From Myxococcota bacterium (GTDB lineage Bacteria; Myxococcota_A; Bradymonadia; UBA7976; UBA1532): a stretch of DNA of 63,095 bases. The notes under the pieces are model-generated. The model was not told the origin of the DNA. It worked only from the letters and a program-made list of their open reading frames with translations, and did no database searches. Position 1 is the stretch's first letter, and each line of letters opens with the position of its first letter. Position numbers and translations under genes: made by a program. Location: positions 1-63,095 of the forward strand of contig CAUJDF010000076.1 of assembly GCA_963169045.1 (NCBI GenBank), written 5' to 3'. Below, one piece after another: positions 28,301-37,600 of this stretch.

Positions 28301-29053
28301 GATCCCTTCGGACACATCGGCGAGGAGCACCTCGCGCTGCTCATCGGCCATCCCATCGCCGTCGTCCGCGCCGAGCTCCGCCTCGAGCTGCGCGAGCCCG
28401 TGCAGGACGCCACGCTCGACGTCACGCGCATCCCCGTGCGGCTGGGATCGCTGTCCCACTGGCAGGACGGCCTGATGGGCTACTTCGTCGACGGCGACTG
28501 GCACTCGCTGCGCCCGACGCACGCCGCCGCCGCGCGCCTCGCCCGCCCCGCGCCCGCCCAGGGCTTCCTGGGGCCCGTCGGGGACGTGCCCGCCTACGCC
28601 GCCGACTTCGCGGCCGACGTGGACGCGCCGGCCTCGTCCGTGGCCAACCCGTACGTCCACGAGGACGGTCTGTTGTGGGTCGTCCCCAACGTCACCCACC
28701 GCCTCACGCTGCTGCTCGAGCCGCACTGCGTCGTCCATGCCACCGCCGGTCTGTTGCCGCGCAAGGAGATCGGCCTGCGCCGCGAGTGGATCGCGCCGCC
28801 GCTGCGGAAGATCGCGCCGACGTTCCGCTTCGGCCCCGTCCTGCGGGATCCGCAGCAGATCCGCATGCCGGTCGCCGCCGACCTGGGCGGCGGCTGGACG
28901 TGGACCCATCGCGCCGACGTGGACCAGTGGCTCGAAGAGGACGTGGTGCACGCGACGCACGAGGCCCTGCTGCCGCCGGACCCGGCCGTGGCGCAGGAGG
29001 GCTGGCTCAAGATGAAGCCCGAGGCTCCGCCCGAGGAGGAAGGCAATGGGTAG
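25352..29053 (+). CDS. conserved uncharacterised large protein of the cassette (1,233 aa)
   Basis: Predicted 1,233-residue soluble protein, no signal peptide. Motif-like patches include PGVYLHWALPDALARVGG near residue 80, APDRWLVLRLAPS near 108, VGYVVCGWYADP near 190, and FGHIGEEHLALLIGHPIAVV near 985. A long central section (about 400-480) is Lys/Pro-rich. I cannot assign a catalytic class. It starts 1 nt inside the previous stop and ends overlapping the next gene; its last codons contain the GAGGAGGAAGG that serves as ribosome binding site for that gene. Confidence 0.85.
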   Translation: MADFGLNIAHRITENVARTWNPALPRDLRVLVPVHVDALVVREAGGDWADCRLRDPSPDAPEADSAQRLPPPFANLDGGRAPGVYLHWALPDALARVGGATTPEVPSAPDRWLVLRLAPSADDPSRRQVRGWVLRGGGAGFAPTPLEAWVEPGADGGRLTALGSGDPAWAAYYDNAANRLAFYDDLDGVPRGPVGYVVCGWYADPAADPLHPASTRRELAAILDRLAWSVAGYDLGKADEKSRDRHDAVAGQALPIRETVLSETLRTVMEERPDYLEAGRLERLRDPIPNQCLFHGSAVDLAWPRPDDGEREVGGPPPAADIRVVFGTSGPDAFGALVAAETGIPEQARLVAALALGGLHELEEPDGRARVDDRLHAAGFAALDLDPPTTERIWQSPAQGYQVPKAPTVSKPPRPGVRVGPTGVKTAEIKAKFAVTPAPKVVAGDRFQMKPPVAARPAPEAGRYVDVQRAAPRFFTPADPVLLVQGGERAFKHNGDHRLDGEGKLRCRVTGTTVDEIATYLEDGARYGVRGEDLLVGNVASGAVPPECQEMLEELAVLDPGSALPIAVRARLSARAENPRAFPMNRIAALDARVAPGIARARVDAQAAIATVRAEQTAWWATWHPAVDPGPLLAHSGLRGTLPSPIAVRPPHRPWVPLHADWELEYLPSPGRARDWTSGEVDFEPANRDAGKPRTIAGRALLSGGLATSVALTLQRVTEQAARAGGTEPAPVRTPTSFPSEAARRALRFLAESAGERVDEQALGDLSEALASMDVLAGALEHFHHKLRGEAPLPPAAAVAPPEGFTGLRAGFVRLNRLRLVDAFGQYVDLVTPDALLSPVVFSESMALPDEARVAACPPRLTGAARMHFRFLQAGGRADADAGSGPVCGWLLPDHLDRACEVFDAAGEALGQARRDLEAGVLWENAPGRPSTVGGRPRDAIPHPDVAAMMQAIVDRGPGDLAADRETALDALLRVIDSTLWSVDPFGHIGEEHLALLIGHPIAVVRAELRLELREPVQDATLDVTRIPVRLGSLSHWQDGLMGYFVDGDWHSLRPTHAAAARLARPAPAQGFLGPVGDVPAYAADFAADVDAPASSVANPYVHEDGLLWVVPNVTHRLTLLLEPHCVVHATAGLLPRKEIGLRREWIAPPLRKIAPTFRFGPVLRDPQQIRMPVAADLGGGWTWTHRADVDQWLEEDVVHATHEALLPPDPAVAQEGWLKMKPEAPPEEEGNG

Positions 29054-32000
29054 GCGCGCCCGACGTTCGCATGGCATCGCGCAGGCGCCGCCGGCGTGGT
29101 CCCACCGGCAGGAGCGCGACGCGGCGATGGCCATCCGCGCCGACCTGCGCAACCAGGGCATCGCCGACCTGTGGACGCTGGCGCTCGAGACCCGCTACGA
29201 GTGGATCCCTTGCGGCCCGGCGGGCATCAGCCAGCCGCCCGGCGGCGAGCACTGGCAGGGCGCCGATCCCACCGCCGGCCTGGTGATGGACATCAGCGTC
29301 GACAGCGCCGGCAACGACCTGCACATCGCCACCACCGACGGCGGCGTCTGGCACTCCGCCGACGGCGGCGTGAACTGGACGCCGCTGACCGACCGCCGCC
29401 GCGCGCTGGGCGTGGGCGCGGTCGCCCGGTCCACCGGCGGGGCGAACCCGGTCCTCTTCAGCGGCACCGGGGACCCGCACGACGAGGGCGCCTTTCGCGC
29501 CCACGGCGGCGGCCTCGAGCGCTCCATCGACGGCGGCAGGACCTGGCACCGCATCGGCGGCCGCGGCGCCGCCAACCTCGCGCTGCGCGACGTCAACGCC
29601 ATCGTCGCCTTCGACGAGAACCGTCTGCTCGTCGCCACCGACGCCGGTCTGTTCTACTCCGCGGACGGCGGCATCAACTTCGGCGCGGCGCCCGCCTACG
29701 ACGACGGCACCCCGGTCGCCCCCGGCCTGGTCAATTGGCTCAAGGCCAGCGGCACCGAGTTCTGGTTCTCGGTGGCGACCGATGGCATCTACAAGGGACA
29801 GGTGCCGCCCACCGCCGCGAACATCCAGATCGTGCACCGCCCGGCGTCCGTCGTGCCCGCCACGGCGGCGACGCCCATCGGCAACATCGTCTTCGATCGC
29901 ATCCTGAACGCGGGGACGGAGCGGTTCCTGGCCTCGACGGCCCGGCAGAACCCGAGCGGGACGCAGTACCACAGCATGCAGGTGGGCTTCGGCGGCACTT
30001 GGCGTCGCCTGCCCCACACCGCGCTGGACCGCAACCAGACGGCGTACAACCACTGCGTGGCGCTGGATCCGGCGGACCCGCGCGTGGCCTACGTCGGCAT
30101 GGTCAGCATGTACGCGGCCACCAACTTGAACACCACGCCCAACCCGCCGACGTGGACGCCCGCGAACGTCAGCAACAGCAAGCTGCACGCCGACCAGCAC
30201 CGCCTGCTCGCCGACGCCAATCGCGGCGGCCCGCGGACGCGCATGTACGCCGGCAACGACGGCGGCGTGTACCGCACCGACAACGCGGGCGGCGCGTGGT
30301 CCGGGCTCAACCGGCGGCTCGAGACGAACCTGCTCTATGGCATCGCGCTGGCGCGCAACGCCGCCGGCAACCTCGAGATGGTCGCCGGCATGCAGGACAC
30401 CGGCACTGCCGACGGCTCGACGGCGGTCGCCGATCCCAGCGTCTCGAGCGACTGGACGTGGGCCTATGCCAGCGGCGGCGACGGCGGCGCGGTGCTCATC
30501 GACCCCGCCGACCCCGACAACGCCTGGGGCTGGGCCAACGAGACGCTCATGCGCCGCCGGCTCGTCGGCGGCAGCCGCCGCTGGACGTCGACCGGCTTCA
30601 GCGTCACCGGGGATGCCTTCGCGAGCCTGCTCGCCCTGGGGCGCAACGCCGCCGGCAACTGGCGGGATCTGTACGTCGCCGCGTTCGTGCGCCTGCCGGG
30701 CAACACATGGCGCGGGCGCCTGTACAAGAGCACCAACGGCGGCGCGTCTGCCCCGGCGCTGAAGAAGACCTTCCCCCTCCGCATCACGGCGATGACCGTC
30801 GCGCCGACCGACGCTTCGCAGGAGACGAACGCCTCGCCGCCCGCCTGGAAGGACGTGTGGCTCGGCTTCATCGACGGCACGGTGCAGGTCAACCGCAACG
30901 GCGGCACCGGCGCCTTCACGACGTTCTCGCCCGGCGGCGCGGGCCCGGTGCTCGGCATCGCCGTGGATCCGACGAACTCGCAGCGCGTGGCCGTCGTGTA
31001 CGCGGGCTACACCGGGCTGCCCGGCGTGAACCGCACGCAGCACGTCTACCTCACCGACGACGGCGGGACGAACTGGCGCGACATCGGGGGGCAGGACGGG
31101 AGCGGCCCGGCCGGCAACGTGCCCGACCTGCCGTGCCTCGCGGTGATGTTCGTGCGCTCCAACCCCGGCCTGCTGCTCGTCGGCCTCGAGGGCGGCGTGG
31201 TCGCCACCGAGGGCCCCAACTACGGTCAGGTGTGGCGGCGCGTCGCGCTCGGCCTGCCCAACGTCGCCGTCACCAGCCTCGCCCAGGTGGCGAACGCCCC
31301 GGGGAGCGCCGCGCCCGCGCTCGGCGCCGCGCTCCCGCCCATCGTCGCCGGCACTTACGGCCGCAGCGTGTTCCGCCTGCGCCGCACGACGGGCCGCCGC
31401 CTCGTGATCCACGGCGAGCTCGGCTTCGAGCCGACCACCGCCGGCGCGCCCGCCGAGCGGCGCCGCCTCGTCCTCGCCAACCCCGGCGACGCCGAGCTCA
31501 GCCTCACCACCATCGGCAGCCCGGGCGGTGTGTTCCGGGTGGTGAGCCCGCCGGCGGTCCCGCGGGCCATCCCCGCCGGCGGCAGCCTGCCTCTCGAGGT
31601 CGAGGTCGACCCGACCGGCGACGGCCGGCACACGGCGGTGCTCGTCCTCGAGTCGAACGACCCCGCGAACCCGCGCATCGAGGTGCCGATGAGCGCCGAC
31701 GTGCGCCTCGACGCCGTGCCCCACCTCGCCCTGTCGCACCGCGCGCTCAACTTCGGCCCGGGCCCCGGCGGCGCGCGCACGCTGCCCGTCGTGCTGCGCA
31801 ACCTCGGGCGGCCGCCCCTGAACGTCACCGCCATCGACCGCACCGGCGACGCCTCGTTCTCGATGGTCGCCGCCGACGGCACGACGGCGCTGACGTTCCC
31901 GATCGTGCTCGGCCCCCGCGAGACGCGGACGGTGCGCGTGCGCTTCGACCCGGGTGAGAACGGGGAGCGTCAGGCCCGCTTCACGGTGCGCAGCAACGAC

Positions 32001-32153
32001 CCGACGTCGACGGCGACGCCGGCGGTCATCCGCGTCGCGGGGGAGCGCGTCAGCGCCGGCCTGAGCGCAGGCGAGATCGCGCTCATCGTGGCCGGCGTGG
32101 CGGTGGTCGTCGGCGCCGTCGTCACGGTCGCCGTCGTCGCCTCCCAGGACTGA
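29046..32153 (+). CDS. BNR-repeat beta-propeller protein with Hydin-like domains and C-terminal membrane helix
   Basis: Predicted 1,035-residue protein closing the cassette. BNR/sialidase-type blades (WHSADGGVNWTPL near 101, ERSIDGGRTWHRI near 157, YRTDNAGGAW near 408, YLTDDGGTNWRDI near 667) indicate a propeller like those of glycan-binding or VPS10/photosystem-assembly-type proteins. Two ASPM/SPD-2/Hydin-like Ig modules follow (about 785-1000, VESNDP-type edges). The last 30 residues are a single hydrophobic helix (ALIVAGVAVVVGAVVTVAVV). There is no signal peptide, so this is a tail-anchored layout. The ATG at 29046, 6 nt behind GAGGAGGAAGG and overlapping the previous stop, is preferred to a later ATG at 29127. 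Confidence 0.85.
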   Translation: MGRRARRSHGIAQAPPAWSHRQERDAAMAIRADLRNQGIADLWTLALETRYEWIPCGPAGISQPPGGEHWQGADPTAGLVMDISVDSAGNDLHIATTDGGVWHSADGGVNWTPLTDRRRALGVGAVARSTGGANPVLFSGTGDPHDEGAFRAHGGGLERSIDGGRTWHRIGGRGAANLALRDVNAIVAFDENRLLVATDAGLFYSADGGINFGAAPAYDDGTPVAPGLVNWLKASGTEFWFSVATDGIYKGQVPPTAANIQIVHRPASVVPATAATPIGNIVFDRILNAGTERFLASTARQNPSGTQYHSMQVGFGGTWRRLPHTALDRNQTAYNHCVALDPADPRVAYVGMVSMYAATNLNTTPNPPTWTPANVSNSKLHADQHRLLADANRGGPRTRMYAGNDGGVYRTDNAGGAWSGLNRRLETNLLYGIALARNAAGNLEMVAGMQDTGTADGSTAVADPSVSSDWTWAYASGGDGGAVLIDPADPDNAWGWANETLMRRRLVGGSRRWTSTGFSVTGDAFASLLALGRNAAGNWRDLYVAAFVRLPGNTWRGRLYKSTNGGASAPALKKTFPLRITAMTVAPTDASQETNASPPAWKDVWLGFIDGTVQVNRNGGTGAFTTFSPGGAGPVLGIAVDPTNSQRVAVVYAGYTGLPGVNRTQHVYLTDDGGTNWRDIGGQDGSGPAGNVPDLPCLAVMFVRSNPGLLLVGLEGGVVATEGPNYGQVWRRVALGLPNVAVTSLAQVANAPGSAAPALGAALPPIVAGTYGRSVFRLRRTTGRRLVIHGELGFEPTTAGAPAERRRLVLANPGDAELSLTTIGSPGGVFRVVSPPAVPRAIPAGGSLPLEVEVDPTGDGRHTAVLVLESNDPANPRIEVPMSADVRLDAVPHLALSHRALNFGPGPGGARTLPVVLRNLGRPPLNVTAIDRTGDASFSMVAADGTTALTFPIVLGPRETRTVRVRFDPGENGERQARFTVRSNDPTSTATPAVIRVAGERVSAGLSAGEIALIVAGVAVVVGAVVTVAVVASQD

Positions 32154-32213
32154 CCCGGCTGCCACACCGCGGCGAGGGTTGACCGTCTCGCGGGTCCCTC
32201 GTACGTTCTCGGC

Positions 32214-32939
32214 ATGGCGAGACAGAGCGCGTTCATCTTCGTGATGCTGGCCGTCGCCGCCGTCGGCTGCGAGACGAGCGGCGAGGACGGAGGCACGAAC
32301 GGGAGCGACGCCGCGGTGGCGGGCGGCGACGCGTCCGTCGGCGGCGGGCTCGGCTGTGCCTGCACGACGAACGCCGACTGCACCGCCGGCTTCTGTAGCG
32401 ATCTGCGGGTCTGCACGACGTCCGACGCGGTGGAGTGCCAGTCGGACGCCGATTGCGACTGCGGCGCGCGATGTGTCGTCTTCGGCGACAACCGGAGCTG
32501 TCAGATTCCGTGCGCGGCGACCAGCGACTGCCCGGGCGCGCTCGAGTGCCAGCCCCTCGACCCGCCGTGGACGACGACCGCCGGCGCCGAGCTGGTCGGC
32601 GGATGCGTCGCGCCCACGGGCGGGGGCGGCGGAGGCGGTGGCGGCGAGGGCGTCACCTGGGACGGTGACATCCAGCCGATCGTCCAGCAGGCGTGCCAGG
32701 GCTGCCACCTCGGCGGCGGCACCTCGGGCGGCGTGCGCTTCGACACCTACGCCGACACGCAGGTCGTGGTCGACAACTGCCCGCCGGGCACCTCCAGCCG
32801 CGTCGCCGATCTGATGGCGCTCAAGGTGTCACCGGACCCGCCCTGCGGCGCCCGCATGCCGCTCGTGGGCGGGCCGCTCTCCGACGCGCAGGTGCAGCTC
32901 TTCGCCGCCTGGGTGGCGGCGGGCGCGCCGGAGAACTGA
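32214..32939 (+). CDS. Cys-rich lipoprotein with haem-binding-like CxxCH motif
   Basis: Predicted 241-residue lipoprotein. The leader ends in a lipobox (AVGC, Cys about 20). It is followed by Cys-rich modules of the type CTTNADCTAGFCSDLRVC, which are frequent in Myxococcota surface proteins, and a polyglycine linker. The C-terminal domain (WDGDIQPIVQQACQGCHLGG, then FDTYAD and GGPLSDAQVQLFAAWVAAGA) has the architecture of a Planctomycete-type cytochrome c domain. CQGCH is the one covalent haem site; a distal Met is present in RMPLVGG. It lies 60 nt after the cassette and may or may not belong to it. Confidence 0.8.
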   Translation: MARQSAFIFVMLAVAAVGCETSGEDGGTNGSDAAVAGGDASVGGGLGCACTTNADCTAGFCSDLRVCTTSDAVECQSDADCDCGARCVVFGDNRSCQIPCAATSDCPGALECQPLDPPWTTTAGAELVGGCVAPTGGGGGGGGGEGVTWDGDIQPIVQQACQGCHLGGGTSGGVRFDTYADTQVVVDNCPPGTSSRVADLMALKVSPDPPCGARMPLVGGPLSDAQVQLFAAWVAAGAPEN

Positions 32940-32951
32940 CGCCCGGGGGCG

Positions 32952-33338
32952 TCACTCCAGCTTCCGCGACCACTTGTAGGCATCCTTGGTGACGAGCTTG
33001 TCCTTGTAGGACGCCCACTTGCCCACCAGGGAGGGCCCCTTCTCGCCCTTCTCGATCGTGTAGACGGCCACGCCGAGGTTGCCGCCCGTCGGGAAGTCCC
33101 AGGCGACGGCCAGGCGATCGCCCTCGCGGATGGCGACGCCGATCCAATTGCCGGCCTTCGTCCGCCACAGCACCTGGTACACCTCGCCGTTCTTGAGGAT
33201 GGCATAGTCCTCGCCCTCCTGGATGCCCGGCCAGGAGTAGTGGCCGGTGATGTCCACGTCCTTGGCGTCCTGCGCCTGCGCCGGGGCGGCGAGGCCGAGA
33301 ACGAGGCACAGACCGGCGATGAACGACAGGGTACGCAT
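32952..33338 (-). CDS. small secreted protein of unknown function
   Basis: Predicted 128-residue periplasmic or secreted protein: a clear signal peptide (MRTLSFIAGLCLVLGLAAPAQAQ) and a mature domain of about 105 residues rich in aromatic beta-strands (ITGHYSWPGIQEGEDYAIL, YQVLWRTKAGNWIGVAIREG, LAVAWDF). I do not recognise the family. The ATG at 33338 is chosen over upstream in-frame codons because AGGAGG lies 7 nt before it and it begins the signal peptide. It converges with the lipoprotein gene at 32939. Confidence 0.82.
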   Translation of the reverse strand: MRTLSFIAGLCLVLGLAAPAQAQDAKDVDITGHYSWPGIQEGEDYAILKNGEVYQVLWRTKAGNWIGVAIREGDRLAVAWDFPTGGNLGVAVYTIEKGEKGPSLVGKWASYKDKLVTKDAYKWSRKLE

Positions 33339-33534
33339 CGCGACCTCCTGATGACGCTCGCGCGTCGGGAATCCGTGACATGCCACAGGTTCGCCCGGCT
33401 TTCCATGCTCGATTGCCGACGCGCGGCCGATCAGAGAACCTCGGGGCTTCTCACGACGCGCGATGACGCTCAGAATCGGGGCCGCGACGCGGTCGGCGAG
33501 CCGACCGGCGGTTTGGCTGATCCCAGAGGAGCTC
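33339..33534. promoter_or_regulatory. divergent intergenic region with 10-bp inverted repeat
   Basis: 196 nt between two divergent small genes. An inverted repeat CGCGCGTCGG (33359-33368) / CCGACGCGCG (33416-33425) flanks a 47-nt AT-richer middle and could mark an operator or promoter region. No gene is supported here; the in-frame upstream extensions of both neighbours lack ribosome binding sites. Confidence 0.35.
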
Positions 33535-34134
33535 ATGTCTTCCGATCTCTACAAGTTCACGGTCGAGTACCTCGGACCGCCCTCGGGACGCATCGACGCG
33601 CTGCCGATGCTCACGCCGGGGACGCGCGCGCTCGCGAAGTGCGCGAAGCTGGCGGACGCACAGTCGGGCCCGGTCGAGGCGCTCCTCGAGACGCTCACCG
33701 CCACGCTGCAGCAGGCCGGCGCCAAGGGCGCGCGCACCGCCATCCCGGCGGACAAGAGCGCAAAGAAGAAGGAGAGCGACATCGTCCGCCAGGCGCTGCT
33801 GCACCGCCTCTACGGCGACGCGTTCCCGCCCAAGCTGACGCTGGCGATCTTCGACGTCGAGGCGCTGCAGGGGCAGGTCATCCCCACGCGACACAGCATC
33901 GGCGTGCTGCTCGCGCGCTTCCTGTGGGAGACCGATCCCGAGCACCCGCTGCGCGCGAAGTACACGCAGGAGAAGATCTTCGCGAAGAACTTCTACGTGC
34001 CCGAGACGCTGGGCGTCGAGTACGGCGCCCTGACGTCGGGCAAGACGCGCGGCAAGCTCTGCCTCCTGGCGCCGCCCGTGTGGTTCGCGAACCTCTCGGC
34101 CGGCACGACCTACGGCACCGTCGCTTTCGCCTGA
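33535..34134 (+). CDS. hypothetical cytoplasmic protein
   Basis: Predicted 199-residue soluble protein of no family I recognise. It has a globular look: YKFTVEYLGPPSGRIDALPML at the start, a Lys-rich turn near residue 78, LTLAIFDVEALQGQVIPTRHS in the middle, and a final Gly/Thr-rich strand. The ATG at 33535 follows GAGGAG at good spacing, so the 24 extra upstream codons are not used. No cysteine pair, membrane helix or signal is seen. Confidence 0.75.
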   Translation: MSSDLYKFTVEYLGPPSGRIDALPMLTPGTRALAKCAKLADAQSGPVEALLETLTATLQQAGAKGARTAIPADKSAKKKESDIVRQALLHRLYGDAFPPKLTLAIFDVEALQGQVIPTRHSIGVLLARFLWETDPEHPLRAKYTQEKIFAKNFYVPETLGVEYGALTSGKTRGKLCLLAPPVWFANLSAGTTYGTVAFA

Positions 34135-34158
34135 CGAACACCCGGCCGGGGGGGCGGC

Positions 34159-34557
34159 GTGGGCGTGAAATGGTACATGTGGCTCGTCATCGCGGCCTCC
34201 GCGGTCGGATGGTGGTTCGTCGCGTACCTGAACGAGCGCCGGTGGCGGTGCCGGTGCGGCGGCCGCTTCGAAGAGAAGCAGTACGCGCGGCACTGGCGCG
34301 ACGAGCTGAAGGACGTCGCCGCCGGCGCCGCCTTCGTCGCAGGGCTCGCGTTCGGCGTGCCACTGCACGCGCAGGGCGGCGCGCCGGCGCAGAGGTACTG
34401 GCAGTGCGACCGCTGCGGCGCGAAGACCGGCCCGCGGCCGCCCATCCTGATCGTGCGTCTCCTGATGGCGCTCGGCGGCCTGCTCGGGATGGCGCTCGGC
34501 CTCGCCATCCCGATCGGCATCATCTATTTCTTCTATCGGCTCGTCAGCGGCGACTGA
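34159..34557 (+). CDS. small membrane protein with split zinc-ribbon-like motif
   Basis: Predicted 132-residue protein with an N-terminal helix (MWLVIAASAVGWWFVAYL), a cytoplasmic middle, and a C-terminal helix (LIVRLLMALGGLLGMALGLAIPIGIIYFFY). Two Cys pairs, CRC near residue 31 and CDRC near residue 84, could together hold one zinc. The GTG at 34159 or the GTG two codons later is the start; both follow a G-rich stretch. Function unknown. It is 24 nt after the previous gene and 60 nt before recB. Confidence 0.7.
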   Translation: MGVKWYMWLVIAASAVGWWFVAYLNERRWRCRCGGRFEEKQYARHWRDELKDVAAGAAFVAGLAFGVPLHAQGGAPAQRYWQCDRCGAKTGPRPPILIVRLLMALGGLLGMALGLAIPIGIIYFFYRLVSGD

Positions 34558-34617
34558 CAGCGGCGGCCCGTTCGTGGCACATTCGCCCGCGGCCGGCGGG
34601 GTGCCGGCGGGGGGACG

Positions 34618-37600
34618 TTGACGGCGACGCCACCACGGCTGCCGCTCGCGCGCGGGGTGACGCTGCTCGAGGCCAGCGCCGGCACGGGCAAGACGTACAG
34701 CATCACCAACCTGGTGCTGCGCCTCGTCGTCGAGCACGCCCTGCCGATCGACCGCATTCTCGTGGTGACGTTCACCGAGGCGGCGACGGCGGAGCTGCGC
34801 GACCGCATCCGCACGCGGCTGCGTGACGCGCTCGCGCACTTCCTGCCGGGGCCGCCGCCCGTCGCCGACGACGAGATCCTGGCGCTGGCGGCGAGCGTCG
34901 ACCGCGACGCGGCGCGCAAGGCGCTCGAGCGCGCCATCGCCGGGTTCGACGAGGCGGCGATCTCGACCATCCACGGCTTCTGCCGCAAGGTCCTGCAGGA
35001 CAATGCGTTCGAGAGCGGCGCCGACTTCGACGCCGAGCTCGTCGCCGACCTCGACGACCTGCTGCGCGAGGTGGTCGAGGACTTCTGGATCCGCGCGGTC
35101 CACGAGGCGTCCCCCACCTTCGTGCGCCACCTCGCCGCGCGTCGGATCGGCGTCGACTCGCTGCTCGACCTCGCGCGCAAGGTGGCCGCCGATCCCGATC
35201 CGGACGTGCGGCCGGCGCCCCGCGACGGGGACGTCGACGGCGCGACGGAGCGCTACGAAGCCGCGCTCGACCACGCGCGCGGGCTGTGGCGCGCCGAGCG
35301 CGCCGCCATCCTGGCGACGGTCGCCGCGGCGGGCGACCACCTGTACGCGCGGCATCCGCTCTTCGGTCCCTCGAAGCTGGACGCCGCCGCCACACGGCTC
35401 GACGGCTGGTTCGCCTCCGCCGCGTCCCTCTCCGACGACGTCGCCGCCTTCTCGCAGGACCGTTTCGTCCGCGAGACCAAGGTGAAGGCGAAGGCGCTCA
35501 CGCCGCGCCACGCCTTCTTCGAGGCGTGCGACGCGCTGTGCGCCGCCGCGGCCGCCGTGGCAGGCGCGCTCGACGACCGCGCGCTCGCATTGCGCCACGC
35601 GCTCGTCGCCTACGTGCGCGAGGTCCTGCCGCGGCGCAAGCAGGCGATGCACGTCCGCTCCTTCGACGACCTGCTCGCGCTCGTCGCCGACGCGCTCACG
35701 CGTCCCGACACGGGCGGCCGCCTCGCCGACGCGGTGCGCGCCCGCTACGACGCCGCGCTCATCGACGAGTTCCAGGACACGGACCCCGTCCAGTGGACGA
35801 TCTTCCACCGCCTCTTCGGGGACGGCGCCCGCTGGCTCTACCTGATCGGCGACCCGAAGCAGGCGATCTACGGCTTCCGCGGCGCCGACATCTTCACCTA
35901 CCTCGATGCGAAGACCGCCGCCGGCACGCAGCAGGCGCTCGGCCGCAACTTCCGCTCCGACGGGCGCCTCGTCCGCGCCGTGAACGGGCTGTTCGAGCAC
36001 GGGCGCGGCGGCGAGCCGTTCCTGTACGAGGGCATCCCCTTCCACCCCGTCGACGCGCACCACGCCGGCGACCGCCTGCGCTGGCCCGACGGCGCCACGC
36101 GCGCGCCGCTCCGCCTGCGCGTCCTCACGCGCGCCGAGCCTGACGCCGACAAGCCGATCAACAAGGGCGAGGTCGAGGAGACGCTGCCGCCGCTCGTCGC
36201 CGCCGAGATCGCGGCGCTGCTCGCGAGCGGCGCCACGCTCGAGGACGGCCGCGCCGTGCTCCCGCGGGACGTGGCCGTGCTCGTCCGCAAGAACAAGCAG
36301 GCGCGCGCCGTCCAGGAGGCGCTGCGCGCGCGCGGCATCCCCGCGGTCATCCAGGGCGGGGAGAGCGTGTTCGCGGCGCCCGAGGCGCTCGAGCTGCTGC
36401 GCGTGCTCACCGCGCTCACCGGGACCTCCGACGCGCGCCGCGTGAAGGCCGCGCTCGCCACGGACCTCTTCGGCCTCGACGCCGCCGCCCTCGCCGCGAT
36501 GGAGACCGACGAGACGCGCTGGGAGGATTGGCTCGACCGTCTGCGCGCCTGGCGCCGGCTGTGGGCCGAGCACGGCTTCATGCGCCTCTTCCGCGCGCTC
36601 CTCGCCGACCTGGGCCTGCCGGAGCGCCTGCTCGCGTGGCGCGACGGGGAGCGCCGCCTCACGAACCTGCTGCACCTCGCCGAGCTGCTGCACGCCGCCG
36701 CCGTCGAAGAGCGGCTCGAGCCGTCAGGGCTCGTCCGCTGGCTCGCGCAGCAGCGCATCGAGCCCGACGCCGGCAACGAGACGCGCAAGCTGCGCCTCGA
36801 GACGGACGCCGACGCCGTCGAGATCGTGACCATCCACGCGAGCAAGGGCCTCGAGTACCCGGTCGTCTTCTGCCCGTACCTCTGGGACGGCGTCGGCCGG
36901 CGCGAGGACGCCCACCTGCGCTGCCACGACGCCGGCGAGTCCATCCTCGACGTCGAGATCGATCAACGTTCTCCAGACCGCCGCGCTCACCTGAACATGG
37001 CGCGCCGCGAGGAGCAGGCCGAGAACATGCGCCTGCTCTACGTGGCGCTCACGCGGGCGCGGCAGGCGTGCGTCGTCCACTGGGGCCTCGTGAACGAGTG
37101 CGGGACGTCGCCGCTCGCGTACCTGCTGCACCGCCCCGCGGGCGCCGATCCGCTCGAGGACACCGCGGCGCGCGTCAAGGCGTGGAAGGGCGACGACGCC
37201 GAGATGATGGCCGAGCTGGAGGCGCTGGCGGCGCGTTCCGACGGCTGCATCGCGGTGGAGCGCGCGGTGCTCGGGCAGGTCGACGCGGCGCGCTACGTGC
37301 CCCCGCCGGCGCCGCACGTGGAGCTGCGCACCTCCGAGTTCGACCGGACGCGGCCGCTCGACACGCTGTGGCGCCGCGCCAGCTTCAGCCAGATGAAGCA
37401 CGCCGGCCGCGAGGACATGCCCGCGCTGCTCGCGGTGACGCGCGACTACGACGCGGCCGAGGCGGCCTCCGCCGAGACGCCGGCGGCGGCGGAGGGCGAC
37501 CTCATCGCGACGGCGAAGGTCATGGGCGGCAACGTGTTCGGCACCGCCGTCCACAAGGTGTTCGAGGACCACGACTTCCGGGACGCCGACCCCGAGTCGC

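Noticed and set aside
25280-29161. 1,293-codon open frame antisense to the 1,233-residue gene
   Set aside because: Composition is typical of a shadow frame, and it runs across the boundaries of real genes.
34570-34590. TGGCAC as a possible sigma-54 -24 element before recB
   Set aside because: No matching TTGC element at the required spacing.
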